From a virus, in the IMG/VR virus record IMGVR_UViG_3300008111_000998, positions 1-47,005 of that record: a stretch of DNA of 47,005 bases; one strand, given 5' to 3'. Within the stretch, counting starts at the first letter, position 1, and each line of letters begins with the position of its first letter. Positions 23,999-32,740 of this stretch are shown piece by piece. The notes beneath the pieces are model-generated. The model did not search any database, had not been told where the DNA came from, and was given only the letters and a program-made list of their open reading frames with translations. Both the position numbers and the translations under genes were made by a program.

Positions 23999-25251
23999 TT
24001 CTCTAACCTCTGTACTGTTTTAAAAGTTGTTTTTTCTAACAGACAGTGATAGTTATGATCTAATACTGACTGCATCTGATTATAGATTTCCCTTAACTCA
24101 TTAATGCTTTTTGAATTTATATAATTAATTAAATTTAAAATTTTTATAATACGCTGTTCATGATTTGTTTCTTGATCATAACTTTCGTCCCAAAAATCTG
24201 AAAATGTTTTAAAGCCCATTCTTTTAGCATATTCTATAGTATGAGGAGGTGCTACTAATATAAAAGGACGCTTATATCTTATGGCTTGATATAATTTTTC
24301 GCTGTAATTACCACAATGCTGTGCAAATCTTGTTTCATTAATTACATCACAAAAACTATCATTGTAAAAATTTTCTAATGGATTTAATCTAGGATTATTA
24401 ATTGCAGGAGTTTCATAGATAGTATAATCATCTGTCACTGGATAATGAGATGCTGTATTATCAGTTATTTCTACTAAAGCTTTAGCTTTGATATCTAAAC
24501 ATACTGGAGAATGATAATTTAAAATTTCTAATCCAGAGTTAAGTTGATCATATAGTTCTTTATTTGTTTTTTTCCATTGATGTAGAGGAAAAAATAAATC
24601 ATGTGAAAATGCTTGGTTATTACAATTAAAATACCAACTGTAGTTAGAAGAAACTGTTGATAAGAATGCAGTAATTAGATGACGATGTTTTGTGTATCGC
24701 CAATTTACACAAATAAATTTTTTAGTAAATTTGTTATTAGGAAAACTCTCAAATAAAGAATAATTTTTTAAAAATAGATCATTTGTTACTAACTTCATCA
24801 TCTTTGTATAATGTGGATGATAGTGAGCTGCTTTGTAATCACAGGTATTTACTATTACTTTTTTTAAACCATTACGTGTAATATATTCTTTAATACTTTC
24901 TAACTCATCAGCTCGCATTTCTTGTACATTTGTTTCAAAAGGAAATTCACTGTAAAATCCTCTGTTGTGATGATACTGTTCTTTACGAGAACAAATAGGT
25001 TCGTATAAGAAAAAATGCAAACCTAAATTATTCATAATTGATATGTCGTCAATACTATGACTGATATTTTTTAATCCCGTTAATTCTCCGTTACCCATGT
25101 AAACAAACACAGGCACATGAGGAGCCAGGCCTGAAGAATTTCTAACCTGCTTCATAAAAAGATTTGCATCTGTTTCAGCGCGGTTTGACATGCCCGGAAT
25201 ATTAAACCAATGTAGTTGTGTTAATTCGTGCTCAGGGGGGCTAGTAATCAA
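23995..25251 (-). CDS. putative GT-B-like glycosyltransferase (family with 29593 and 32737 genes)
   Basis: The protein has 418 residues. The C-terminal third has YSEKLYQAIRYKRPFILVAP and KRMGFKTFSDFWDESYDQET, which correspond to EKTFRPIALKHPFILASRP / LGYKTFSPLIDESYD of the gene at 29593 and to EKLFKPIANFHPFIIVSRP / IGYKTFHPYINEAYD of that at 32737. The EK-then-PFI-then-GxKTF order suggests a nucleotide-sugar site in a GT-B-like fold, somewhat like fucosyltransferase or exostosin ends. The N-terminal half has a central PHVPVFVYMGN segment. It has a 4-base overlap with each neighbour. The substrate is unknown. Confidence 0.6.
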   Translation of the reverse strand: MITSPPEHELTQLHWFNIPGMSNRAETDANLFMKQVRNSSGLAPHVPVFVYMGNGELTGLKNISHSIDDISIMNNLGLHFFLYEPICSRKEQYHHNRGFYSEFPFETNVQEMRADELESIKEYITRNGLKKVIVNTCDYKAAHYHPHYTKMMKLVTNDLFLKNYSLFESFPNNKFTKKFICVNWRYTKHRHLITAFLSTVSSNYSWYFNCNNQAFSHDLFFPLHQWKKTNKELYDQLNSGLEILNYHSPVCLDIKAKALVEITDNTASHYPVTDDYTIYETPAINNPRLNPLENFYNDSFCDVINETRFAQHCGNYSEKLYQAIRYKRPFILVAPPHTIEYAKRMGFKTFSDFWDESYDQETNHEQRIIKILNLINYINSKSINELREIYNQMQSVLDHNYHCLLEKTTFKTVQRLEK

Positions 25252-25748
25252 AGCAGTTCTCCTGTAATCTGAAGTGTATATCTATCTTCTACTCCTATAT
25301 TACTAGCTGCATGAGGAACATCATATTGCCAGAAAAAATAGTCGCCTGCTTTCCAATTTACATAGCCAACATCTGCTATTTCTAAATAATGTCCGGGTTG
25401 CCAATCTTCTAACATAATTAAAACTCTACAGACATTTGTTGGAACTGCATTAAACAATTTAGTATAAGTTCTAAAATGGTCAGTATGAGTAGGCATTATT
25501 TCTAGGGTACTCATTTTATAAAAATTATATGTTTGATTTTTTAAACCAAATATATTGTTAAACTTTTCTACCCAACTTGGCAATGGGTTTTTACTGTCAT
25601 ACATTGATCCTGTAAAACTTTTTATACAGTCATAACCTTTTTCTTTCCACTGGGCAATTTCTTGTTCAGTTACTGGTTGTTTAACGTAAGAAAAAGTCCT
25701 ATAACTTTTATCCCAAAAAGGATTAACATGTCCAGTATAAAAGTTCAT
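25248..25748 (-). CDS. Fe(II)/2-oxoglutarate-type aspartyl/asparaginyl hydroxylase-like protein
   Basis: The protein has 166 residues. The double-stranded beta-helix motif is visible: H88-T-D90 in MPTHTDHFRTY, a distal H146 in VPHAASNIG, and R156 that could bind 2-oxoglutarate. GHYLEIADVGYVNWKAGDYF lies between. Such enzymes hydroxylate a residue or small molecule. The gene sits between the GT-B-like gene and the amidinotransferase and is joined to both by 4-base overlaps, so they probably serve one pathway. The substrate is unknown. Confidence 0.78.
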   Translation of the reverse strand: MNFYTGHVNPFWDKSYRTFSYVKQPVTEQEIAQWKEKGYDCIKSFTGSMYDSKNPLPSWVEKFNNIFGLKNQTYNFYKMSTLEIMPTHTDHFRTYTKLFNAVPTNVCRVLIMLEDWQPGHYLEIADVGYVNWKAGDYFFWQYDVPHAASNIGVEDRYTLQITGELL

Positions 25749-26722
25749 GTATGCTTCCTTTGTATGTCAAGGGTGACACAATGAAAGCCTCCACCTAATG
25801 TACGCTGTTGCCTCATTGGTAGCATTGCACATTCAATACCATATTTTTCTAATTCTTTACGTAGGTTGTGTTGATTTTCTTCTAATGCAACTAGATTAGG
25901 ATTAACACTGAACAAATTCATATTAATCCATGTGCTAGCATTACAGTAACCAGGATAATGTCCAATATCAATAGGTTCAGGACACCATATGTAGTCCCAT
26001 GACTGTAATGGTTTAGGTAACTGATCAATACTTTTAATCCTAGCAGGATTTAACAACATTAGGCCTTCGCGAAGTAACCCGATAGTACTGTCTAAATGCA
26101 TATAACTATACACACCTTCGATAGTCCAAACTTTGTTATTAGGCAGTAACTCTTGTAGATACTCAGCGCCTTGCTTGTTGCCACTGTTACTGACTAGATA
26201 GTATAAATTATCATTGTCTCTTAAAATGTTAGCTGCATCAAAAGCTGGCTCAGTCTCGTTAAGTGCTAGTATGTTAGGATCTCCAAGACATTTTAAATTA
26301 TATAAATCTTCGTCATGCGAACATCTAGCAATCGTTACAACATAGTTGTTTTCAAAATGTTCTTGCAGGGCAAAATATTCATTGTGTCTTGCTTTTAATG
26401 GTTGAGGTGTTGATAAAATTAATTTATCATGTACTAACACTCCGTCTCTAGGACAATAGTTATAGTAATTAGGAACAACATTTTTGTTTGGTCTTAATAC
26501 AGTTACTCCGCAGGATTTTAAAAAAACAACAAATTTTTCTAAATCTTCATTGGCTTCATCAATAACTTGTTGTGGATAAGGTCCTACTGGAATTTCGTTG
26601 ACATCTTTTACATCTGCATAATTAACAGTTCTTAAACTAATATCGACGGAAGGTATTTTAGCATCGTCTGCAATACCAACTATAACTGTTTCTAATGGAT
26701 CCCATTCATTTTTACTTAACAT
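25745..26722 (-). CDS. amidinotransferase-family enzyme
   Basis: The protein has 325 residues. It has the start WDPLETVIVGIADD, the YCPRDGVLVHDKLILSTP block (Arg-Asp), EPAFDAANILR, SYMHLDSTIG with the His, and a C-terminal Cys (C315) in TLGGGFHCVTLD. This is the order of arginine:glycine and StrB1-type amidinotransferases, which move an amidino group from arginine to an amine. The likely product is a guanidinylated compound, perhaps made on a sugar or a small molecule assembled by neighbours. It overlaps the next gene by 4 bases and the aminotransferase by 11. Confidence 0.86.
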   Translation of the reverse strand: MLSKNEWDPLETVIVGIADDAKIPSVDISLRTVNYADVKDVNEIPVGPYPQQVIDEANEDLEKFVVFLKSCGVTVLRPNKNVVPNYYNYCPRDGVLVHDKLILSTPQPLKARHNEYFALQEHFENNYVVTIARCSHDEDLYNLKCLGDPNILALNETEPAFDAANILRDNDNLYYLVSNSGNKQGAEYLQELLPNNKVWTIEGVYSYMHLDSTIGLLREGLMLLNPARIKSIDQLPKPLQSWDYIWCPEPIDIGHYPGYCNASTWINMNLFSVNPNLVALEENQHNLRKELEKYGIECAMLPMRQQRTLGGGFHCVTLDIQRKHT

Positions 26723-27302
26723 TGAACACCTTCATTTTTGATATATCAGGATAATCTGCATTACTCCATTTTTTTGGAGTTAAATCTTTTACTTGATTGA
26801 ATTTTTCTATACCTAGCTCTGCTGTTTCAGGAGTCATATAATAATGATAACCAAACATATCAACGTCCTGTTCTTTCCAAGGCATGTCTTGAAGTCGACC
26901 GTCATAACTCATTTTTTTAAGAGTCTGCGCAGAAGAATAATTATCAGTAAGAATAATTCCGCCTCGTCCTAGGTTAAGATGTTTTTTATATTGGAAACTT
27001 AAACACATAAATGTATCCGGCACGTAGCTGTTTTCTTTCCATAAAACTGCTGCATCAATAACATTAGTATTACCAATAAAATAATAGTCTTGCCATATTG
27101 AGTCTGCAAATTCCCAGGACAAGCCTAATTTTTCAAATGTCATTGGTATAGACAGATAGGTATGTGTAGGACAGGTTACTAACCTAGGATTTATATGTCG
27201 TAGACAAAGTTCTATAGCGTGTGTACAACTATCGGTTGCAACAGCATATTTAGAACCAAAATATTTTGCAATGGTGTTTTCAAAGTTAACTATTGGGGAC
27301 AT
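26712..27302 (-). CDS. short DegT/DnrJ/EryC1-type aminotransferase-like protein
   Basis: The protein has 196 residues, about half the family's usual 370-400. It has the PLP-domain features: NFENTIAKYFGSKYAVATDS at the start, TNVIDAAVLW with the ring-nitrogen Asp (D83), and SFQYKKHLNLGRGG with the likely PLP lysine (K107). The C-terminal small domain is missing or replaced by a short tail. It may work as a compact or split enzyme, or bind a partner. It sits between the amidinotransferase and the radical SAM genes, with 11- and 17-base overlaps. An amino sugar or amine donor role is inferred. Confidence 0.78.
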   Translation of the reverse strand: MSPIVNFENTIAKYFGSKYAVATDSCTHAIELCLRHINPRLVTCPTHTYLSIPMTFEKLGLSWEFADSIWQDYYFIGNTNVIDAAVLWKENSYVPDTFMCLSFQYKKHLNLGRGGIILTDNYSSAQTLKKMSYDGRLQDMPWKEQDVDMFGYHYYMTPETAELGIEKFNQVKDLTPKKWSNADYPDISKMKVFNVK

Positions 27303-29541
27303 TTTCTTTTATGTTCTTAATACTAGAGATTGGAATTACTACATTAGAGTGCATTGCTGCCTTTTCAGGAATAGCTTCCATTTTTGAAATATTTGGAACT
27401 TCTACTTCGTACTCTTTAAAATTACCCCAATGACCTTGGCCTCTATATCTATACTGAAAGGTAAAATCTATTGTGTTATTTAAAATTCTTTCTTCTTCTA
27501 AAAGAACATTAAAGTCGTCACCACTTCTGCCAGCTTCAACATCCCATGTTGGTTTAGCTAACTTCCTTGCTCGCTTTGCAGTATTACTCATCATGCGACT
27601 ATAATCCTGAGCATAGAATGGTCCTTTACGACCTCTAGGCGGAGGCTCTCTTTCGTCGTAGGGATTATCAATTTGATCAAATTTGTATTTAAAATCAGCA
27701 GTCCATTGACCGTCATCTGAAATTTTAAATTTAAATAATGCGTTATACATTCCTGGACCGTATTGGGTTCCAAATTCTTTTAGATCAATTGTGGGATTAA
27801 ATAAAATTTCAGCTTCATACCCGCCTCGAGTTTTCCATAGCATACGGAAAAATGGCCACATCTCATTTACTAGTGCATCAGCAAAAGGATTAAGATTAGG
27901 TTTAATTATATTGTAATCAAACTTTTCATATTCAATTTCTTTTATAAGGTATGGATTGTTTAATTGTATTTTATAGTGCTCTTTAGCTAGATTAAATCTT
28001 ACAGGGTATCCAAAAGGTACTTCAGTACATCCCGTCATTAAATCTAGGAACATATGGAGTATCTTTACTCTGGTCATAACATGTGTACCACCTTTGGTAA
28101 AATCACTAGTGATCCAATGTCCTTGATATTTTTGTGCGCTGATATTAAACTTATGTGTATTCTGCCCAACAATAGTTTCCGGTCCTAGACCGTAGCCTAC
28201 ACCGGCGCCAACATTGTTGATATTCATGTCACGCATACGCCACAACAGAGTCATGCTATCAGCAAAGTCTTGTAGCGTTTCTGTAGGGAATCCTACGATC
28301 CAGTTTGTAGCAGCATAGATACCAACTTCCTTACCATCGCGGAAGTTCTGTTCCATTTCTGCAATAGTAACACCTTTGGCCATGTCGTCTAGTACACTTT
28401 GACTGCCACTTTCAATACCGTAGTTTAGCATGATGCAACCTCCGGCTTTTAGATCTTTAAAATACTCTAGATCCATACGGCCATCACAACGAGCATAACC
28501 TGTCCAATTAATTTTAAGACCTTTAGCTTCAACTGCTTTACAAAATGCACGTAGTTCTTTTAAATTGCCGTTAACAAGACTATCAATGAACCAAATAACA
28601 TCAACACCTTTATTGTAGTAAAGCCATTCTATTTCAGAAATAAGATCAACTGACTGACGCTGACGATATTTCCAAAAGTGTGTTTCTTCGCAGAATGTAC
28701 ATTTAGCTGTACAACCTCGACTAATTTCTGTGTTAACACCGTTGGGTAGATCGTAAAGACTAAAGTCGATGCTTTCGTAATCAGGCATCGGCAATCCATT
28801 AATATTAACACGCTCGTATTCGTCTTGAGTAAGCACAACTGATCCACTGTGTTCAACACCATTTTCTACATCTTCTAATAATTTTAGCAGATTAATTTCA
28901 CCTTCACCCACCACAACATAATCGTAATAAGGATGTACAGTAAACCAACTTTTGTGTGCGTTAGGGCCGCCAACTGCAATTTTAATATGCGGTGCTCTGC
29001 GCTTTAATTCTTGCGCCATCCACTTTGTAGGTTCTTCGCTGATATAGTACATAGAAAACCCTACTACTTGAGGATTCATTTCTATTATTTCTTGTATTGC
29101 CTGTTCAAGAATTGGTTCTAATACAGGATGTATGTCTTTCATATAGGTTTCACCTAGCCAGTGCCAACTGGCTGCAGGATCCCATAGTCTAAATGGTAGT
29201 TTGTTGTTAGGGATCCAATCTTCTTGATGGGCACGATATGCCTTAACATTAAGATCCATAATAAGAGTTTCATATCCTGCACTCTTGGCTACACCACTTA
29301 ATCTAGCAAGACTAAATGGCGGCATATAAGGACTCCATTCTGGACATAATACCAATACTAGTTTAGTGTTTCTAGTTTTGTAGTCTACATAAACAGGAGT
29401 GAGATTTTTCTGTACTGTTGGTTTTGCATAGGGAGCAATCGCCTTCATCATAGACATATGACGTGCGTCTGCTAGATCTTCTGGCGGCTTTTCGGGGAGG
29501 ACTACTTCTTTTTTAGCAAGTCCTTGTAGATTAAAATCCAA
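27286..29541 (-). CDS. B12-binding-type radical SAM protein
   Basis: The protein has 751 residues. Residues about 58-225 form a cobalamin-binding-like fold (LVLVLCPEWSPYMPPFSLAR, VVGFSMYYISEEPT, IAVGGPNAH, VVVGEGEINLL). The classic DxHxxG cobalamin motif is not seen. The radical SAM motif is C277-TAK-C281-TF-C284, followed by NYGIESGSQSVLDDM and WIVGFPTETLQDFADS. The last 250 residues form an unfamiliar domain with aromatic and basic stretches. Related enzymes methylate or rearrange unactivated carbons. It has an AGGAG ribosome site and the gene before is separated by 51 bases. A natural-product-like modification is the best reading. Confidence 0.86.
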   Translation of the reverse strand: MDFNLQGLAKKEVVLPEKPPEDLADARHMSMMKAIAPYAKPTVQKNLTPVYVDYKTRNTKLVLVLCPEWSPYMPPFSLARLSGVAKSAGYETLIMDLNVKAYRAHQEDWIPNNKLPFRLWDPAASWHWLGETYMKDIHPVLEPILEQAIQEIIEMNPQVVGFSMYYISEEPTKWMAQELKRRAPHIKIAVGGPNAHKSWFTVHPYYDYVVVGEGEINLLKLLEDVENGVEHSGSVVLTQDEYERVNINGLPMPDYESIDFSLYDLPNGVNTEISRGCTAKCTFCEETHFWKYRQRQSVDLISEIEWLYYNKGVDVIWFIDSLVNGNLKELRAFCKAVEAKGLKINWTGYARCDGRMDLEYFKDLKAGGCIMLNYGIESGSQSVLDDMAKGVTIAEMEQNFRDGKEVGIYAATNWIVGFPTETLQDFADSMTLLWRMRDMNINNVGAGVGYGLGPETIVGQNTHKFNISAQKYQGHWITSDFTKGGTHVMTRVKILHMFLDLMTGCTEVPFGYPVRFNLAKEHYKIQLNNPYLIKEIEYEKFDYNIIKPNLNPFADALVNEMWPFFRMLWKTRGGYEAEILFNPTIDLKEFGTQYGPGMYNALFKFKISDDGQWTADFKYKFDQIDNPYDEREPPPRGRKGPFYAQDYSRMMSNTAKRARKLAKPTWDVEAGRSGDDFNVLLEEERILNNTIDFTFQYRYRGQGHWGNFKEYEVEVPNISKMEAIPEKAAMHSNVVIPISSIKNIKENVPNS

Positions 29542-29592
29542 TATAATTCTCCTATCAAATATTTAACAGTTTTAATTTTAACCGTTTTTTTT

Positions 29593-30600
29593 CTAAACTC
29601 CGGTCTGATCTAAACGATACTGAGTTTTTTCCATTAATACTCGATAATTATGATCAAGGATATCTTTGATATCCGTCTGCCATTTAATCCAATGATCATC
29701 TGTAAAATCACATAGACGTAGGACTTCTTTCCAAATCATTTCTAATCTTAAATGATCGTCAAGTTCACTGTCATAACTTTCGTCAATCAAAGGACTAAAA
29801 GTTTTATATCCTAGCTTTTTTAAATACTGTAAAGAAAATGGTCTTGATGCTAAAATAAAAGGGTGCTTTAGTGCGATTGGTCTAAATGTTTTTTCTGTTA
29901 AAAATACAGAATCTCCGGCATCTATAAACGGAAAAAAATCATTATGGTCTTGAAAAAATAAAGTTTCAGTAACTAAACTAAAATAACTATCGCTGTGATA
30001 AGTTAAATCTTCAAGTCTTACATCAATTGGATTGTATCGATCGTCTGGTACATTAAGACGTAAGGGAAATATATCTTGATATCTCGTGAACAATTTCCAC
30101 ATTCTTTTGTACTCCGACAGTCCTGATAATCGTTGTATTACATCTAGACCGTATTCAAAAGATGAGTAAGTTTTTTCTAAAAAATTGTCGTCAAGTATTT
30201 TATAAAAAATACGTGCTCGATGTTCTCTTAACTGTTTGTTAAGACAGCAAAATAATTTAGATTTTTTTTGAATCAAATATTCAATTTTAGGATGTTTGGT
30301 GTCTCGATAAAAAACTGAAAGATTTTCTTTCATTACATTTTCAAAAACACTAATACAAGAAATTTTAATTACAGGTTCTATATTTTGTTCTAGGCAATAG
30401 GCTTCATAAGTTTCTTGTCCATTTTGAGCTGAAGTTAGATATACATAGGAAACACTATAATCATTTATCTGTCTAATAATTCGATGAATTTTTCTTATAT
30501 GATCAAAATAAACTGCTTCGTTTATATTGTCAAATAGAATTATTTTATAACCGTCTTTAATTGCTGCTTTAATAGAATCTGTTATTGGCTCTGTATCCAT
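29593..30600 (-). CDS. putative GT-B-like glycosyltransferase, N-terminus uncertain
   Basis: The protein has at least 335 residues. The C-terminal part has VFLTEKTFRPIALKHPFIL and KKLGYKTFSPLIDESYDSEL, and so is a paralog of the proteins at 23995 and 32737. The ATG at 30600 gives MDTEPITDSIKAAIKDGYK, but the open frame runs 40 codons further up (RETFYVYAGTYSHCS) to the A-run at 30724. That stretch seems to match the N-terminal strand of the 32737 paralog (DAQYFCVDF) and lacks any ATG, GTG or TTG. The true start is therefore unclear. No DxD-like site is seen. Confidence 0.6.
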   Translation of the reverse strand: MDTEPITDSIKAAIKDGYKIILFDNINEAVYFDHIRKIHRIIRQINDYSVSYVYLTSAQNGQETYEAYCLEQNIEPVIKISCISVFENVMKENLSVFYRDTKHPKIEYLIQKKSKLFCCLNKQLREHRARIFYKILDDNFLEKTYSSFEYGLDVIQRLSGLSEYKRMWKLFTRYQDIFPLRLNVPDDRYNPIDVRLEDLTYHSDSYFSLVTETLFFQDHNDFFPFIDAGDSVFLTEKTFRPIALKHPFILASRPFSLQYLKKLGYKTFSPLIDESYDSELDDHLRLEMIWKEVLRLCDFTDDHWIKWQTDIKDILDHNYRVLMEKTQYRLDQTGV

Positions 30601-30741
30601 TTTAGGAAAAGAACAATGAGAATATGTTCCGGCATAAACGTAAAATGTTTCTCGGCCAATGATACCGATTACATCTGTTAGAAATTCAATGTTATGACCA
30701 ACGGTCTGTTGATCTAAAATTAATTTTTTTTTTGACGAGAA
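30601..30741 (-). other. open frame upstream of the ATG, with a run of ten A at a possible -1 slippage site
   Basis: On the coding strand a run of ten A (30724-30733) lies just before the stop TAA (30720-30722) of the dehydrogenase gene. The 40 codons from 30720 to 30601 are open in the frame of the downstream gene, without a normal start. That frame differs from the dehydrogenase frame by -1, so slippage on the A-run would fuse the two proteins. A homopolymer length error would give the same picture. Confidence 0.4.
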
Positions 30742-31913
30742 TTACCGTAATGTATTACTTCAAAGTTGGCGCCATCAACAGTTTTTAATTTTCGCCAAGG
30801 GTCTATTACTATAGAACCTGTAGAGAATGTTACGTGATTTACCCATTTGTCCCAATACCCGATAAGGTAAACTTCAGTCCACTCAGGTTTAAGATCTAGA
30901 TCGTTAGTATGCACATCATAATAATTTACAGTACCGCCTAGTTTTTCAATGTAATGTCCTACCAACAGACTAGGACTTCCATTAGTATAGTGTACTCCTG
31001 GCTTGTATGCTTTACCTACTATAGTAATATTTGTACCGTAAGACAAACATTTTTTAGCAATACGTTCTGATTGTACTTCTCTAGCTGTCATAATAGCATC
31101 AAACAAATCATAGCCTAGATCAAGTTTATCTGCTAGATATCTTAATGCTATATTATCTCTAGGATGGCATGCGCCCCCATCACCTAATCCCGCTTTCATG
31201 TATGCAGGACCCATAATGCGATACGAACTTTTTGCCAAGGCGTCAGTTACTACATCGACATTGATATTACCATTTGTTTCAGCAACATCTTGTATCATGT
31301 TAACTAATGCTAATTTAGTACTGATAAATGTATTATAAAAAATCTTAATTGATTCTGCTTCGTCCCAAGTTCCAACTTCGTACCTTGGATTATTTTTCAT
31401 AAGGGGAGCATAAAAATTAATTAATTCCTGTGCATCGCCTGTAACACTACCATCTTCTGTGCCAATGATTACCATTTCAGGATTAATCATATCATACTTA
31501 ACTGTACCCATTGCAATAAGATAGGGGTTATAGATAAATCGAGCATTAGTTATTAAGGGTTCTAGTTGCGATCTTACTGTGCCAGGTAAAACTGTGCTGA
31601 TTAAAACAACTAATTGTTTTTTGTTAACATGTTTGTTAACTTCTTGTAAAATATTTTTAACAATAGTGTAATCAAAGTCTTTATTTGGCAAATGGCTTGT
31701 TGGCGTTTCTCCCCCGTACATAGGATCGTGCGGAGTTGGTGCTGCAATAAAAATAAAACTACTGTTTTCTACTGCTTCCTTTATTGAAGACATCATAAGA
31801 AAAGCAGGTGTCCTAGGCTCAACATCATAGCCCACTACTTGGTAGTGTTCTGCCATTACTTCGGCGCAATCTTGCCCAAGTTTCCCAACGCCAATCATAG
31901 CAACTTTAGTCAT
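30720..31913 (-). CDS. full-length UDP-glucose/GDP-mannose dehydrogenase-family enzyme
   Basis: The protein has 397 residues. Rossmann motif GVGKLG is at 8-13. The catalytic-cysteine region is GLGDGGACHPRD with C249. The third domain has NITIVGKAYKPGVHYTNGSP followed by YYDVHTND. All three domains are therefore present, unlike the short relative at 5107. It should make a uronic acid from a nucleotide sugar for the neighbouring glycosyltransferases. It ends in a lysine-rich tail encoded by a run of ten A. Before its start is an ATAAATA late-promoter-like motif and the gene at 31943 lies 29 bases upstream. Confidence 0.86.
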   Translation of the reverse strand: MTKVAMIGVGKLGQDCAEVMAEHYQVVGYDVEPRTPAFLMMSSIKEAVENSSFIFIAAPTPHDPMYGGETPTSHLPNKDFDYTIVKNILQEVNKHVNKKQLVVLISTVLPGTVRSQLEPLITNARFIYNPYLIAMGTVKYDMINPEMVIIGTEDGSVTGDAQELINFYAPLMKNNPRYEVGTWDEAESIKIFYNTFISTKLALVNMIQDVAETNGNINVDVVTDALAKSSYRIMGPAYMKAGLGDGGACHPRDNIALRYLADKLDLGYDLFDAIMTAREVQSERIAKKCLSYGTNITIVGKAYKPGVHYTNGSPSLLVGHYIEKLGGTVNYYDVHTNDLDLKPEWTEVYLIGYWDKWVNHVTFSTGSIVIDPWRKLKTVDGANFEVIHYGNSRQKKN

Positions 31914-31931
31914 GTATATTCCTCAAAAAAC

Positions 31932-31938
31932 TATTTAT
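31932..31938 (-). promoter_or_regulatory. late-promoter-like motif before dehydrogenase gene
   Basis: ATAAATA on the minus strand matches the seven-base core of the T4 late promoter (TATAAATA), preceded by A rather than T. It lies about 19 bases before the ATG at 31913, in the 29-base gap after the preceding gene. Short motif, so only moderately supported. Confidence 0.35.
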
Positions 31939-31942
31939 TAAG

Positions 31943-32740
31943 TTAAAACCAGTCTATCTTTATTTCTTTATCCATTACGACTGGAGAATCGTTTGCGTCC
32001 AAATTAAAAGTACGATGTATATCATCCGATGTTGCACAGGCTTTTAACAGTTTAGTAGATCTTACAGCATACTTGTAAGTTTCTTGTGGTATTTCAAATC
32101 CCACTTTTTTTAAGTAACTGTAGTATCTTACTGGGGATGGATGGTAATCTTGAAACATTACTCCGTGATTAGGGTGCTCGTAAACATGTCCGTGATCCCA
32201 ATAACTGTGCATTTCTGTTTGGAATACATTAGGCAAGCATATATCTGTTACTGGTTTATATAAATTTAATATTTTTCCAATGTCTCGTGTTTCATCATTT
32301 TGATAGTTCCAAGGAACACTGGTAAGAAAAATATAATCACACGGTAAGCTATCGAGAAAACCTTTAGTTAAACTTACTATATTTAAATCTCTTATAATAT
32401 ATCCTTTTGTATCGGCAAATTTTTTAACAAAACTTTCAGGATAAAATTGTTGAGTATAAATGTTACCCGGAGTTTGCCAGTGGTCATTTAGATATCTATC
32501 TTCTCTACAAAAAGTTGTCCACATCACTACAACTAAATCATCTTCTGTATAATTTAATCTAGTGTTACCTTCGGAAACTTTATAAGAAATAAAAGGATTG
32601 CCTGCACCAGATTTTCCTAAATTAATAAATTCAGTGTCTGGCATTGTATGTGCAAGAATATCTGCCCAAGTCGGCCAAATATACTTTGTAAAGCTGCATC
32701 CGACTGTGATTAATCTTTTGTATTTTTTTAAAGTTATCAT
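31943..32740 (-). CDS. SGNH-hydrolase-like protein
   Basis: The protein has 265 residues. It begins with RLITVGCSFTKYIWPTWADI, in which S16 is the likely nucleophile, then FINLGKSGAGNPFISY (Gly and Asn blocks), DLVVVMWTTF, and FQDYHPSPVRYYSYL with the Asp-x-x-His-like DYHPSP. These are the four SGNH blocks. It is similar in order to the protein at 23267, a second hydrolase of the same fold in the cluster. De-acylation of a glycan or peptide is a guess. It overlaps the upstream gene by 4 bases. Confidence 0.72.
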   Translation of the reverse strand: MITLKKYKRLITVGCSFTKYIWPTWADILAHTMPDTEFINLGKSGAGNPFISYKVSEGNTRLNYTEDDLVVVMWTTFCREDRYLNDHWQTPGNIYTQQFYPESFVKKFADTKGYIIRDLNIVSLTKGFLDSLPCDYIFLTSVPWNYQNDETRDIGKILNLYKPVTDICLPNVFQTEMHSYWDHGHVYEHPNHGVMFQDYHPSPVRYYSYLKKVGFEIPQETYKYAVRSTKLLKACATSDDIHRTFNLDANDSPVVMDKEIKIDWF

